64,000 nt of DNA from Nephromyces sp. MM_2019. Its lineage: Eukaryota; Apicomplexa; Aconoidasida; Nephromycida. Made by a program: the position numbers and the translations under genes. The notes below the pieces were generated by a model, which did not search any database, was not told the origin of the DNA, and saw nothing but the letters and a program-made list of their open reading frames with translations. Of the stretch, positions 13,501 through 25,007 are shown piece by piece. Numbering within the stretch: position 1 is the stretch's first letter; each line of letters begins with the position of its first letter. Where the stretch lies: assembly GCA_015657535.1 (NCBI GenBank), contig JADHZB010001687.1, positions 1-64,000 on the forward strand, written 5' to 3'.

Positions 13501-14068
13501 AAAATTTTTTTCAAAAAGAGAGATTCTCTTCATAAATTCCCTTGCAAAAATGATGCACATACACAAACTAATGCACTCTCACGCTGCAGCTTTATTTATA
13601 GAAATCAAATTTTTCTTCTGAAAAAAAAATAGTTTTCTTTAAAGAAACTCAACTTTATCAGTAACAGAGCATCTTCATAATTAAAGCTAGCAAATCTCTG
13701 TAATGCACTGCATCAAACTTTTAAGCCTAATAAAAAGCCTTCAATCGTGGAGAAAATCCAACGCAATTGCATAGGTAAAACCATGAAATCATTGAACTCC
13801 TTAACCCACCCTCTTCATATTTTTTCACGCTTGAAAATATATATAATATGTCTATATTTAGTCCAATAGATATTCTAATTCGCTCTTGAAACGAAGATTC
13901 TGCGCAAAAAGCTTACATTCAAGCTTCGAAGAAAATTCCCTTGAAGATTTAGTAGGCGAACAGAGTGATGAAAGGCTGAGAAGCTTTTCAAATCACGAGA
14001 AGTTCGTATTCCACAAAATGCAAGATCGCATATACAGGACAAGTCGTTATCATCCGAAAAATCAGTAT
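1589..14068 (-). CDS. Giant leucine-rich-repeat protein with Glu/Ser-rich low-complexity tail (5' end unresolved)
   Basis: Predicted exons, in transcript order: 14068-13917, (one or more unresolved), 13430-13389, 13248-13132, 12174-12082, 11475-11394, 10928-10872, 9929-9781, 9364-3427, about 3329-3306, 2293-2104, 1781-1589 (TAA stop). All stated joins keep the reading frame and use GT-AG, except that the exact ends around 3427/3329 are uncertain. The first exons give consecutive LRRs (for example [51 protein letters not shown]). Exon 9929-9781 gives an LRR cap with the pattern [24 protein letters not shown], typical of LRR proteins of cilia and centrosomes, then runs into a charged helix. The huge exon adds about 1,980 residues, very rich in Glu, Ser and Lys, with poly-Glu and poly-Ser runs. 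Total size exceeds 2,300 residues. The start codon was not found: the first exon shown has an acceptor (TTTGCAG) and no Met. Known LRR-cap proteins are scaffolds; a role as ciliary or centrosomal scaffold is inference. Confidence 0.8.
2990..3234. repeat. CA-rich minisatellite
   Basis: About nine copies of a unit of roughly 18 bases built of (CA)n followed by CGTAGCCACC, with some units altered to CACCCACC. It lies in the predicted intron between the small exon near 3306 and the exon beginning at 2293 of the large LRR gene, so the transcript would carry GGTGGCTACG plus (TG)n. The open frames read from it are artefacts of the repeat. Confidence 0.9.
4605..4985 (-). repeat. 18-base coding repeat: hexapeptide array in the LRR protein
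   Basis: Inside the large exon, in frame, there are about 18-20 imperfect hexapeptides of the form hydrophobic-(T/E/D)-(E/G)-x-(R/K)-(G/E/R). Examples in order are [60 protein letters not shown]. The plus strand shows it as an 18-base C/T-rich period. Arg or Lys always falls at position 5, so the array is strongly periodic and positively charged, unlike the acidic surroundings. Confidence 0.85.
6030..6145 (-). repeat. Short coding repeat (ATxCTPINPP type) in the LRR protein
   Basis: Three imperfect tandem copies of a Thr/Pro-rich unit of about 12 residues (for example [11 protein letters not shown] and [11 protein letters not shown]) in the low-complexity exon, visible on the plus strand as a repeated GGGGGATTGATAGGTGTGCAG-like block. 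Probably a recent in-frame duplication. Confidence 0.7.
10150..10290. repeat. Imperfect intronic minisatellite
   Basis: Several copies of a unit of about 20 bases resembling GATAYGCCAACACACA lie in the intron between exons 10928-10872 and 9929-9781 of the LRR gene. The copies are diverged and irregularly spaced. Confidence 0.5.
11509..12075. repeat. TG-rich arm and CA-rich arm within one intron
   Basis: Bases 11509-11745 are TG-rich on the plus strand and 11890-12075 are CA-rich on the plus strand. Both lie in the intron between LRR exons 12174-12082 and 11475-11394. The exons on either side join in phase, so no exon is needed between the arms. The two arms are roughly complementary and could pair in the transcript. 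Confidence 0.6.
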
Positions 14069-17000
14069 CTGCAAATCAAAGTGATTGTTTTTGCAATAAA
14101 AAGATTTAAGTAAAAAGAGGTAGAAGGTGGTATGCTCTGCCTGATGATTGGCTGGAGAGTTAACTTTTGGGCACAAAGGTATAAAGTTATTAAGTTGAAA
14201 AAATACAGGCTAGAAGATGAGGAGGGAAAACATGGCTCAGTAATTGGGGAAGTGTGTAGCTATGAAAAACCTAATACACTGGAAACAGATGGGGAAAAAT
14301 TGGATTCTAAAAACTAGTTTTTTTATGGATAGAAGCGGGTGGCATTGAACCTGGAGCCGGCCAAAATCTTCACCATAGCAAACTCAATTTGAAAAAAAAT
14401 TGCTTGAAATTATAGAGGATGCAGTTAAGCAGAGTGAAAGCTTATAATAGCACAGATTAGAATAAAAATCCGATTATTTCTCTATCTTTAACATATGGAT
14501 GATGCTGCAATATTTATAGTGATATTAACCAATTATTGGCCAAATTCTGGAATGACATCCTGATAATTTTTCCCTCTTCAAACTAAAAAAAATAACATCC
14601 ATAATTAAGAACCTATTGGCCAAATTCTGTAACAAAAGCCTCATCATTTCTCTCTCTTCATACTATAAAGAATATAGTAATACCCTTAATTAAATTATTT
14701 TTTTACTCTAAACGCGCGATGTCACCTACGCCCCTGTTTGAAGCGAAGGTGGTAGTTTATCTACTCGAAAAGGCTAGCCATAACACACACTCACTACTCA
14801 TTCTTTCTTGATAGATAAAACTGCCGCACATCATACGAAAAAAAAACCAGTATACCCCTCATGAGAATGCATTCAAGATTTTTTTTTTGACGACTTTTCA
14901 ACGACTAAAATGTATGTACCTTGTAAGTCACTATGAGACTTCATCTTTTGTAATGGTCCACTGTATAATCGCAAGATGTAGAAATGACAGCTCCGTGGTG
15001 ATTGATATTAACGGGCTGCATAGCTTCAGGTAGGACCTGACCATGCGCCAAAAAAATAAAAATGATCCGTCATTGCTAGGTTTTTGGGAGTGTACGTGCA
15101 CCCCCTATAACTTTTATTTTGTTGGAAAACAGAAAGTAAGAATTTCCATGAGGAATATTTTCAATCGAGTTTGCTCTTTGAATAAAGAAAGTTCTCTGGA
15201 TTAAAAACTTTAAAGAAAAGTTACTTGTAAGGCCTCACGTTTATGGTTTGTGAGGGCTTAAATTCCAGGCTTTTAATGCCTCCAACTAAAGCTTGTGAGA
15301 CCTCAAGTCTACATTAAAGTCCGCCGATTGCCCCGTCTCAAAGCATAGAGTTTATGCGGGCATATTCAAACAGTCCATTAAATTGGGGGTTATGTGCAAA
15401 GCCAGGCTATGCCTTGCTTAACAGCATCAGCAAAAAAAAGCGGTAAAAAATAAAATCAGCAACTGGGAGAAAGCAACAAACTAAGAACTACTCTAGGGAG
15501 GAGAGGCAGATAAAAAGATGGCACATCTAAGATGGGAAATTTTACTTCAAGCGGTGAATTCTTAACTAGAAGGTTCCTAAAGTGAAGTAGAGGAAATTGC
15601 TGAGTACTTGCTGCGTCTTTGGTGGATCCCCACGCCATCAGCACGCAACTCTTACATTCCGGAGATCATTACAGTAAGCATTTCTCGAAGCTAGGATGGC
15701 TTCATCAATTTGCTGAAGAAGCAGTTGAAATAGTTTTAGCTCAGCGCTGCTTCATAATCTTTTTCTGTTTTTTAAAACCTTATGACATTTTGGGATTAAA
15801 TACAGAAAGTCTTGAAGTTCTTAAACATAGTGATGTGACATGAGAGCTTCTTTTTTCTATATTTTGCTTATTTTTTTATGAATTAGGCATCACTACTTAG
15901 CCGCATCAACAACTAGGGAGGAACGGGAAGAATATTCCAATAGCACATAAGGATTTCCGTAATTCTCAATCCTTTTAATCCCTTGGAACATGTATATATG
16001 AATATAAATCTGCAATTTGACTGTTTTTTTTCTTCATCTTCGCGAAATTTTACATTTTAATAACCGGTAGTGTGACGCTTAAAAGCCGAGTGCTTAATTC
16101 TAAATATACACCTCTAATTTTCCGGTAGCTATGGCTATCTGATGGTTACTACCAAGTCATTGTGTGATTGCTTGGCTTTCACGAAGCGCATGTCAGTAAA
16201 TTAGGCATTTTTTTGAGTGTTGGTGAGGGTATTGAAAATTATCGTTGCACTTCACCTAGCGTGTTTTCATCATTTGTCTAATCACTAAACTTTCTATTGG
16301 GGTAAACACCACAAAAAAGGTCTGAATAGCACAAAGTATAGAATACAGCCACCGGTAGCACCTGGGAAATCAAAAGGTTTCGTCCCGTCTGCAACGTATC
16401 AGGAAAAAAACTTAGGCCCTCAGTTTTTGTGTGCTAGTGAAGCCAATAGAGTTATAATGAGTAAAGTCTCGCTTGCAATATATTCCATCAGAAATTTCGC
16501 TCCAGGCTAAAAAGCCTATTTTTTACTGCTTAGCGACTGTAGTCCCCCCCACGAATTTATAATTCATCCCTCTGATCTCGAAGTAAATATAAGCCACATC
16601 AGACAACTAGCATGCTCTAACACCTCATAAATAACCACGGGAGTTTTTACTTTTGGACCTACAATTAAAGTCGCTGTAGTGTCAAGAAAAAGCGTAATTC
16701 AACGTGTTTTATAAACACTCTTTAGCAAAATAAGAGTAGGGACTTTTTCCATCCATTTATAAACGAAAAATTAGCAAAAAGACAGCAGTCCAGCTGCTTC
16801 CGAGAGTTACACAAGGCTTTCATTCAAGAAAAAACATACATGCACGAGAATGCCTGTATATTGCTTATTTTAGATCTTCGACTTCAAGCAAGAACCCGGA
16901 CGCGATTTCTTTAAAATAATCGTTTCGAGATAAAAAACACTATTTTCGTGACTTGGCATTTGCTTGCCGTTTCACATTAGTATTTCTATGTTGATGTGCA

Positions 17001-20000
17001 ACTGCAAGTGTAATAATACAAGGTGTACACCATCGATATATCATGTAGCAGCAGCATTTCTTTTGTGTTCTTAAAGAAGCAGCTTGTACTCTCAAGTAAA
17101 AACGTGTTTTTTATGCATGTATAAGGATATAATCAACCTTAAATACAATGTATCCCAAGGGAAGCTGTGCAAACAATTTTTAAGCTACGCCACTGCGTGA
17201 TGCTCAAAAATTTAAGCATAAATGGGCAAGTTCTTCTCTTCGACCGTGCTTCATTACACTCACCAAAATCGCCATTTTTTTGTGAAATTAAAGAGAGTAG
17301 ATCCTTCCCCTTCGCCTGCAGCGATAGGGGATCATGTATGAACTTAAAATACAAGAAAGCAGCCGCTGCAAATCATGGTAACTAAGTAGTATACAGCTGA
17401 TCGTAGCAGTCAGCAAAATAAGGATTTTTTTTTGTAGTTTACCCCCATATTAAATACCCGTTTTTAGGTTAGAGGCATATATGGTTATTAAGCACACAGG
17501 TTTTCTCCGATGTGCCGTTACTGCTTATTACTCTGGAACCGCAGAGACTGAGCCTGTATATGCATTCAATTTGGAGTCATAGCAGTTCCAGATTGCAGCA
17601 GTGCATGGACTGCGTTGCTAGCTTAGCTTTCTTCTACATTCCAGCCTGCTAGCTTCTATATAAAACACAAAATTGTGCTACCACAAACGCGCAATGAGCA
17701 ATAAGAAAACTGAGGCATAGCTTCATCTGTTTTGGCGTAAGGTGTCTGCTTATACGAACTACGCGCCGTTCAAGAAAGTACAAAGAAGCGTTCAGCAGAT
17801 TGCAAGAATATTGCTGGCATATCTCAATTGAGCAACTGGGATATATGCTTTATATAAATTGTAGCTGGTAAATGAAAGAGATGTGCATGGGACAGTCACC
17901 CAATAGTCGCAACTGATCTATTTACAGCGTGCCAAAACTGCACCAAAAGAACACCATTTGACCGGGGGTCGCCAAAATTTGTCCCAACGCAGTAGACGGT
18001 CGTGAGAATGCGAAATAAAGGGATATAAGATGGCTACAGCAGCAACTTTAAACAGCGGGATATAATTGGCTCCCTCCCTGAAACTCTAAACAGCTGCTAC
18101 AGAACACGAAAGAGGGATTGCTTACAAGCGGGCTCACGGTACTGTGTCTTTTCATGACCCCCGGCTGAGAATCAGTAGGCTTTGCAAAAGGCTTTTCTTA
18201 TGTTACGACAAAACCGCTGTCCCAAATATGCATTTCTGCGCAGAGGAGCGGTGTCGATTTCGTGTTTGTGTTTCTGCAATAATGCAGTCCTAAAAAGACA
18301 TCGAAAATCAAGCGAGAAACGTTTTACAAGAAACAGGAATACCTTCCATACCCCACGTGCGTAAGCTATTACTTCTGCAGCACAGAAGGATGCTTTACGT
18401 CATGTAGCTATCTGCGTTGCGGCAATACTAATGATACTACTCTGTGCTCTTCTTTAGGCTCATCAGGTACAGCTTTGCAGCCCTTTTACTCGCATCGGTC
18501 AAGATAAAGTTGATATCTGCCAATACTGGCGAGGTGCAGAGACGCGGCTCCGAGTGGGCAGTCATCGCTTGCGACAAGACGATTCAACCATTTGGAGATC
18601 AACTTCAATCAAAATGGCAAGGGAAAACGCGATGTCTACTGGGATAATAGTATAAGCTAGAGTACCGTTTTTTCAATAAAGTGCGATTTAAAGTGTATTA
18701 TGCTATTTTAGTTCGGCGGCATGACTTTCGATTATTACAAGGTATCTATACTTGAATGTTATTTTGCTTTAGACCTAGTAATATCTAGTTTACCACTGCA
18801 TAGAATATATCAACTATTTACGAAAAACCCCATCATATATGTCCGCTGCTGATTGCACTGTGTGTACCGACAACTCATTTTTTCTGCAGACATCTGCATT
18901 ACAAATTGCTAGGTTTCATGCAAATTCGTAGAAGTCAAAAACAGCAGCGTAATTTTTTTCATAAGAGACTTTACACGATCAATATTTTATAACAAATCAA
19001 ACAAGCGAGATGCCTCCCTTTCGGCCAACAGACAAATCCAATATGAGGAACCGAATTCAAAACATCAAAGTCCAATTGTAGGTAACATGTTTTCACTGTG
19101 GTTAAACACCAGAACTAACAGACATGTTACACTACGCTATGACGAAAAGCAGGTAAAAAAATTCCTCGAATCACTTAAAAAGCAGTTTCAAAACGATAAG
19201 GCTATGAAAAAAACCACAAAAATCACAGAAACATTAAAAAGGACTTTTAGAGAAAAGCTTCCGCAAGAATTATACATTAAAGCCAACGATACTATGGAGC
19301 CATAAGCCGAAAAACGACGCGGAAAAATGCAGTACAAGAACACCATTCAACACAAATAAATAGCAAACTAATAAAATGTGTATACGCATCAAATTTTTTA
19401 ACATGCATGTATGAATTAAAACTAGATTCATCGCCACATTTCAAAGTATTCACACATGCTACAGCACATGAAAATTGTGCGTAGCAGCAGCATACAGCCC
19501 ATCAAAACCATTCATCACTTCTGCTATTAGATTCATTGGAAATATCCTTAGCTACAGACATATATCATCCGAAGAATTAGAAAAAATAAGTCTTTTCATA
19601 CATTTAATTCTGATATCTAAGCAGACAAGCACATTGCAAAATAATTGCCAGCGCTGCAAAGAAACAAGTTAAGCTAAAATCATAAGGCACAACACCGTCA
19701 CATTAAGTCATTTCAAAACCCTTCCAAATCCTTTTTGCCAGTTCAACAAATAGCGAGCTTTTCAGCAAAAACAAAATAGAGTCTTCACCTAAGCTAGCGT
19801 CAAAGCGACTCACGCTTAGTCTTGATAGATACGGTAATTGGTCACAGTTCGGAAGCATGGTAAAAAAATTTTTTGTCACAAATAATCTCAAAGTTGATGA
19901 GATTCGGTCGGCACGATAATGATTGCTAATAAATTTCAAGGGAGACGCCAAAATAAAATTGACCGTCGATTAAATGATCCTTGACAGCTCAACTTATTCT

Positions 20001-21342
20001 AGGTGCCGAGAGGCGAAACAGGAAAAAGGTACCTTTTGGTCCCTTGTGTTACCAACAGGGAACAGGGCTCATAAACTGAGAAAAGTGTGTATATCGGCTA
20101 ATGAATTATGACAGAGAAAACTAAAGGTCATCACAGGACTTCCCTCTACAATGTTAAAATATATACCTATTGGCGAAACTCCTTTTATACCAAAGTAGTC
20201 TAGAAGCATAGCGAAATTAATCTACAAGTCACGGGAGGTATCAGACTACCACCAATGCTTTTAACCAAAGTGGTCAACAAAACAAGAATTGAACTCCTCC
20301 TCCTCAGTGAGGGACTTGCTGCATACTAACGAAGACTTAAATATATATAAATTTCACTCAAAACAAAGCCAAATTGCGTTGTACTACTAATCTCAAGTAA
20401 AAGACTCCGTCATCAACAGCAAGTGACTAGCGAATATTCTGGAAACAAAATTCTCGACGGAAATTATAGTAAATTAGCAGCAAAGCAGGAAATACGAAAA
20501 GGTTTGGGTATGCTTGTGACCAATGTTTCGCGCTGGTATAGAGCATATCCCACGTAGCTTATATTGTCTGTAATGTATACTACTGAGAGCGAGCTCCCCT
20601 AGCAAAATCCAAGGTATATCCAAATCTTACTCTCCGCGGATATACTAAAAAACACCCTCACACAAAAGAAAAACTGCAGGTATCTTGCTTGCTCAGGGGG
20701 GAATTTTTTTTAATGAATGCACTATAATCTGCAATGTTTTCCACTTTTCCTTGAACTTTATAAACCTTCTAATACATGCTTTAGATTTTTTAATGTCGCG
20801 CCAGTGCAGGATTGTTTCTGGGTGAGCAAAAAGCTCCTCATTTAATGCGTTTTCAATATGGATTTCCAACTACGGAAATCCACGTAAATGCGATTATGCC
20901 AAAATTGGTACATAAAATCTCCCTTAAAAAATGTTTGTTAGTACAGCAAGTGCACCTTCATTCTACTCCAAATCGGTCAAATACAATTACAAGTCCAAAC
21001 ATATAAAATTGTGGTTGATGAAACTGCATTATAAGCAGGCCAGTTTACAATGCAGTTCCTGTGGTAAGCGTAGCCTTCTTAACATTGTGAGGTTTATCCT
21101 GCATAAAAAAAATTTAGAGACAAAAAAAAAAAGCATCTAAACAGACCTTGAACCATGCCAAAGAACTGTAGAACTTGATGGACTAAAAATGATAATATTC
21201 GAAGAATGGAACTTACCCAACCTACCATGTAATCATTTTGCAATAAAATGTTTTTTGAATTTTACACCAAACATGAAGCAACCAAAGAGAAAATAGGAGT
21301 AAAACTGAAGCCTCAAACTATGATTATAACGTAAAACACTCC
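14069..21342. other. Gene-poor stretch
   Basis: No gene recognised. The missing 5' exon(s) of the LRR gene may lie just right of 14068. Three short frames begin with ATG and have somewhat protein-like composition: 14132-14317 plus, 18444-18647 plus (hydrophobic start) and 19087-19305 plus (Lys-rich, helical). None has a recognisable motif or a convincing splice context. A minus-strand open stretch at 19703-19951 has a loose LRR-like leucine spacing but no ATG. The strong CA/TG bias seen in transcribed parts is absent here. Confidence 0.4.
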
Positions 21343-24300
21343 TTAATGAGTCTTTGTAATGAACCCTACGCAAAGTTGGAAACTTGCCGGAGTATTTTGG
21401 ACTAATCGATAGTTCCCTAAGGAGCCCTCGAAAAGGAAGAACTTCTTAAAGGCATTGATAGCGCATTTGCTAGCGCTAATTGGCTCTTTCAAAACATACC
21501 TAGAAACAAAGAAATTGGGTAACATTATAGAGTTTTAAGCTCTCGCCAGAAAAGTAGCATCAGAGACATGCAGAATATGGATGACATTAAAAGAAATATT
21601 GGAAATTTAAGAAAAAAAACCATAGAGTAAGCTTAAGGATGGATGTCTTTCAAAGCATCCAGAGTTTCTATAAACGTTTTAAAGTTTCTGGTGCTTCTAC
21701 AATTCCTCCTACTTTTTTCCCGGATTCCGGATTTCATAGAATCCCTATTACTTCTTTCAAGAATAATCCAAAGTTTCTACACATTCACCCACTTCTTTCA
21801 TAAAGTTCAAACACAAAAAACCTACAGAGATTGAATGCAACCTAAGCTGAGCGTGTAATACGCTCAGCTACTCCCATCATCAAAAACTTAATCTCAACCA
21901 ATACATATATAAACTTCCATTGAAACTATTTTCGCACACACCATCTGCATTGTATAAACTTTTCTTTTGCGAATGTTCACAACTTACCAAAGCACAGGCT
22001 CGCTGCAAGGGGGGGTCGTTAAAGATCCTGAGTAGGTATAGAAACCAGCTGAATTGCTACTAGTGGAAGAAGAACCACCAACTCCTGCAGCTCCTTGGGA
22101 TGAGGAGTTCTTCACAAGGCTTTGCAAGCTGATTGGCTGTGGAATCACATTTACAGGCACAGCTTCTCCCGTGGGAGGAGGAAATGATATGAAAGGGGAG
22201 ACAGCGTCCATAAAAGCGTTCTCGCCATTTTCCGCAGCCACAAAGGTCACTCCAACGACTAGCAAGTTTCCCCCTAAACACACAGAAATTATCTTAGAGA
22301 CACGTCGATCACACACAAGCAAAAATATTATGCAAAACACACCAGCATAAGAAAGCATCCAACACACATCACCACAAAAACTAACTAACAGATATCACCA
22401 AACTAAGTACCCAATGCAAATCACCACAGAAGGCTGATTTATCCATACAAGGCTCCGCAATTCATTAAATGCCTATATACGTGTAGAAACTGATAGGCTA
22501 AACTAAAAATGTTACCTTCATTAGCACACACTATATGAAGCTCAACATCTCTTCGATTTTCAACTCCTCCAAACGTGTGTTCCCCAGGAGAATGAAAATG
22601 AAATTGCTTTACAGCAAAGACTTCACCTCCAGTAGAAACCGATCCAAATGGAGCGGCAGCACCACCCGGAATCCCCACAGCGTTGAACTGAAATACAAGC
22701 ACACAAGTTTATGGATCATGTGTGTGTGGTAGTACATATATAGCCCTCTTGTAGTGAACAAGTTACATTTTCTAAGCTAAAAGATCAAGACACACATAGA
22801 AACAACCAGGTTTTCTTCCAAAAAAGATGGGAATAATTACTTTAAAAGAAGATAAACAGGCGTAAAACATAGCACATCTTAAGAAACAGTGATGGCTCCA
22901 CAATTTTTACAAATAAAAGTATTCCATACAATCAAGTATTTTCATCAACAAACGTGTATGAAGAATACCCGCTATGTATTCAACTCATATGAGCTGTTTT
23001 GCTGCATTAAACTCAAAAAATGAAGGGTATTACTTAAGAGTGAAACTTTGAATATCTCAGCATTGTTTGCGTCATGATCATATCAAAAAGGCTTGCAAAA
23101 CAGCGGAAACTATAACTTTAGGCAAAGAAAGAAGCGCCCTATATACTTTTTAAAATTCTTGGCGAAAAATCAAGGATTTTTCTTCAGTGCAAAAAAAGTT
23201 ATTCCAGTATAGACATCGGATAATCCATCAAATTTCAGCTTTGCATACAATTTTCGTGTGTGTAAAGCATTGACAAATGGAATTTCTCATGAAATTAGCT
23301 AGATTTAGACAAGCAACTTGAGCCCACTAGAAGCACAACTTACCGTTAATCCTTTTCCTGAGTTGCTGAGCTCAAATGATGTAATGTTTTCAGTTAAATT
23401 AAATTCAATTTTATGATTTCCAGAGGAATCTACTTCAAAGCCTTCGAAATTAATCGGACTTTGGTTCAGTAATCCTGCTTCGCAGTGGAGTCCTTCCCAG
23501 TCCTCGCCCTGCTGTTTGTAATCCCAATCGGAATTCGTTGCTGCATACATTTAAAAAGATGAAATTCTCACACACAAAAATAAGCAGCCAGCTACTCTTG
23601 AAAAAAGAGTGTGCAATTTCATCGCTCAGAAGTGATTTACTGCGAGAAAAGTAAATAAACTACACTAAATATCAAGTCAGCCAAATCTTGCCAACTATAA
23701 AAACCATTAAATATGTTAAAGCTTATCGAGCAAGATAATTTAATAAGCTAATTCAAATTCAATCTGGACTTGACCGGATGGCCAGTGTAAGTTCCCTCTG
23801 AAACCACATACAATTGATAACACATACGCCTGAACAGAAGTGAATTCGCAGTATGCAGACTTTCACGCACTCGACGAGTGCTTCTTCTCTACTATCCGCA
23901 ATGATGCTTCGTAGTGAAAAAAGTTCTGTTTGGAACCCAAGCTGAACGATTTCTCATTTATGTGTGCATACCGAAATTCTTTGCATATAAAACATACGTT
24001 TCCTCCCATTACATCCCATATAAAGTTTCCTCTATACTACCTTCATGATCCCTTTGTGGTGCATCAGAAGTTTTCATTCTAAGCTTATTCATCATCATCC
24101 AATGAGGAAAGTTCCAGTACTTTAGATTTTTATAAGACTCTACTATGCGTTCCGCGATACTATATGCAGCCAAAAATTCTAGAGCTGCACTTGACCCGTT
24201 GAATGGGCTATAAAGGCTTTGCAGAGCATTAACTGGGAAACCTTGATCACCAGCTAACAAGGATTGCGTGCTTGAATTCCACCCCCCTGCTGCTTTATTT

Positions 24301-25007
24301 GCGTATTCAATCCCTATTTGATCCGCCAGTAATTTTGGTAATTTGTTGGCATCAAAACGCTTATCAGCAGAGAGGTAATCTAGAAATAATCGCTGTATCG
24401 GAAGAGTTTTGGACAGCGTTGAAGTGTGGTACGCAGTACTTCCCAGCTGGTAAAGTAACATAATATCTTCAGGAGAAAGTAATTCCGAGAGCCAGTCCGA
24501 GAGATGATTGGAGGAAGCTACAGGATTTTCATGTAAATACGGTGAAAATATTGAGCTAAGGTAGTTGTTGCTGGGGATATCGTAGTCTGGAATTGATTGG
24601 TTCCTCAAAGAAGAGTTGTAGAATTGAGCAGTTGGGAGGCGGAGAAAAGCTCGGCGACGGGGAGAACTTTCGGCATTTGGAGAGGATGACCAGGTCTGAT
24701 GCTTAGGGGGAGGGATTCCAGAAGAGGAAATAGAAGTACTTTCGCTCTGATCCACGTTACCACCCTCTACAGATAAGCTGCTGGTATCGCGCTGTTTATT
24801 CAACGCACTATCCCCCCCGACGATACTAACGGTTCTATCTGTAGCGCTTGGATAATTTCTATGTAGAAATATGCCTTCATTCGCATAACAAAGCCACTGA
24901 TGCGGCCCAGCTAGACAAAAACACAGAAAGGCGATAACATAGCACCGCGAGAAACCGGGTAGAATCTTGGGAAGGAGCTGAGCGTTTAAAGGCTTGGCTT
25001 TATGCAT
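21343..25007 (-). CDS. Alpha-carbonic anhydrase with long N-terminal extension
   Basis: Five exons: 25007-24041, 23540-23344, 22687-22516, 22273-21988, 21499-21343 (TAA stop); all junctions are GT-AG and in phase, giving 592 residues. It catalyses reversible hydration of carbon dioxide. The alpha-class fold is shown by NQSPI near residue 348, QFHFHSPGEHT with the zinc ligands His418 and His420, ELHIV with the third ligand His439, the gatekeeper Glu424, and GSLTTPPCSEP with Thr531/Thr532. Cys342 and Cys535 match the disulfide pair of secreted alpha-CAs. The C-terminal exon keeps the GNYRLVQ motif. Residues 1-45 hold a hydrophobic stretch (CYVIAFLCFCLAG) like a signal peptide, so a secreted, vacuolar or plastid-bound enzyme is likely. 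Residues about 46-322 are a Ser-rich then helical region I do not recognise. Lys385 sits where the His64 proton shuttle is expected. A Ser/Gly-rich insert precedes the active-site Thr. The first in-frame ATG was taken as start. Confidence 0.93.

Noticed and set aside
13886..14113. Plus-strand frame of 75 residues with protein-like composition
   Set aside because: It lies opposite an LRR exon (14068-13917) with a clear [12 protein letters not shown] repeat and good splice sites.
19703..19951. Minus-strand open frame with LRR-like leucines
   Set aside because: No ATG, no flanking exons in phase, and the repeat spacing is irregular; left as a note in the gene-poor stretch.
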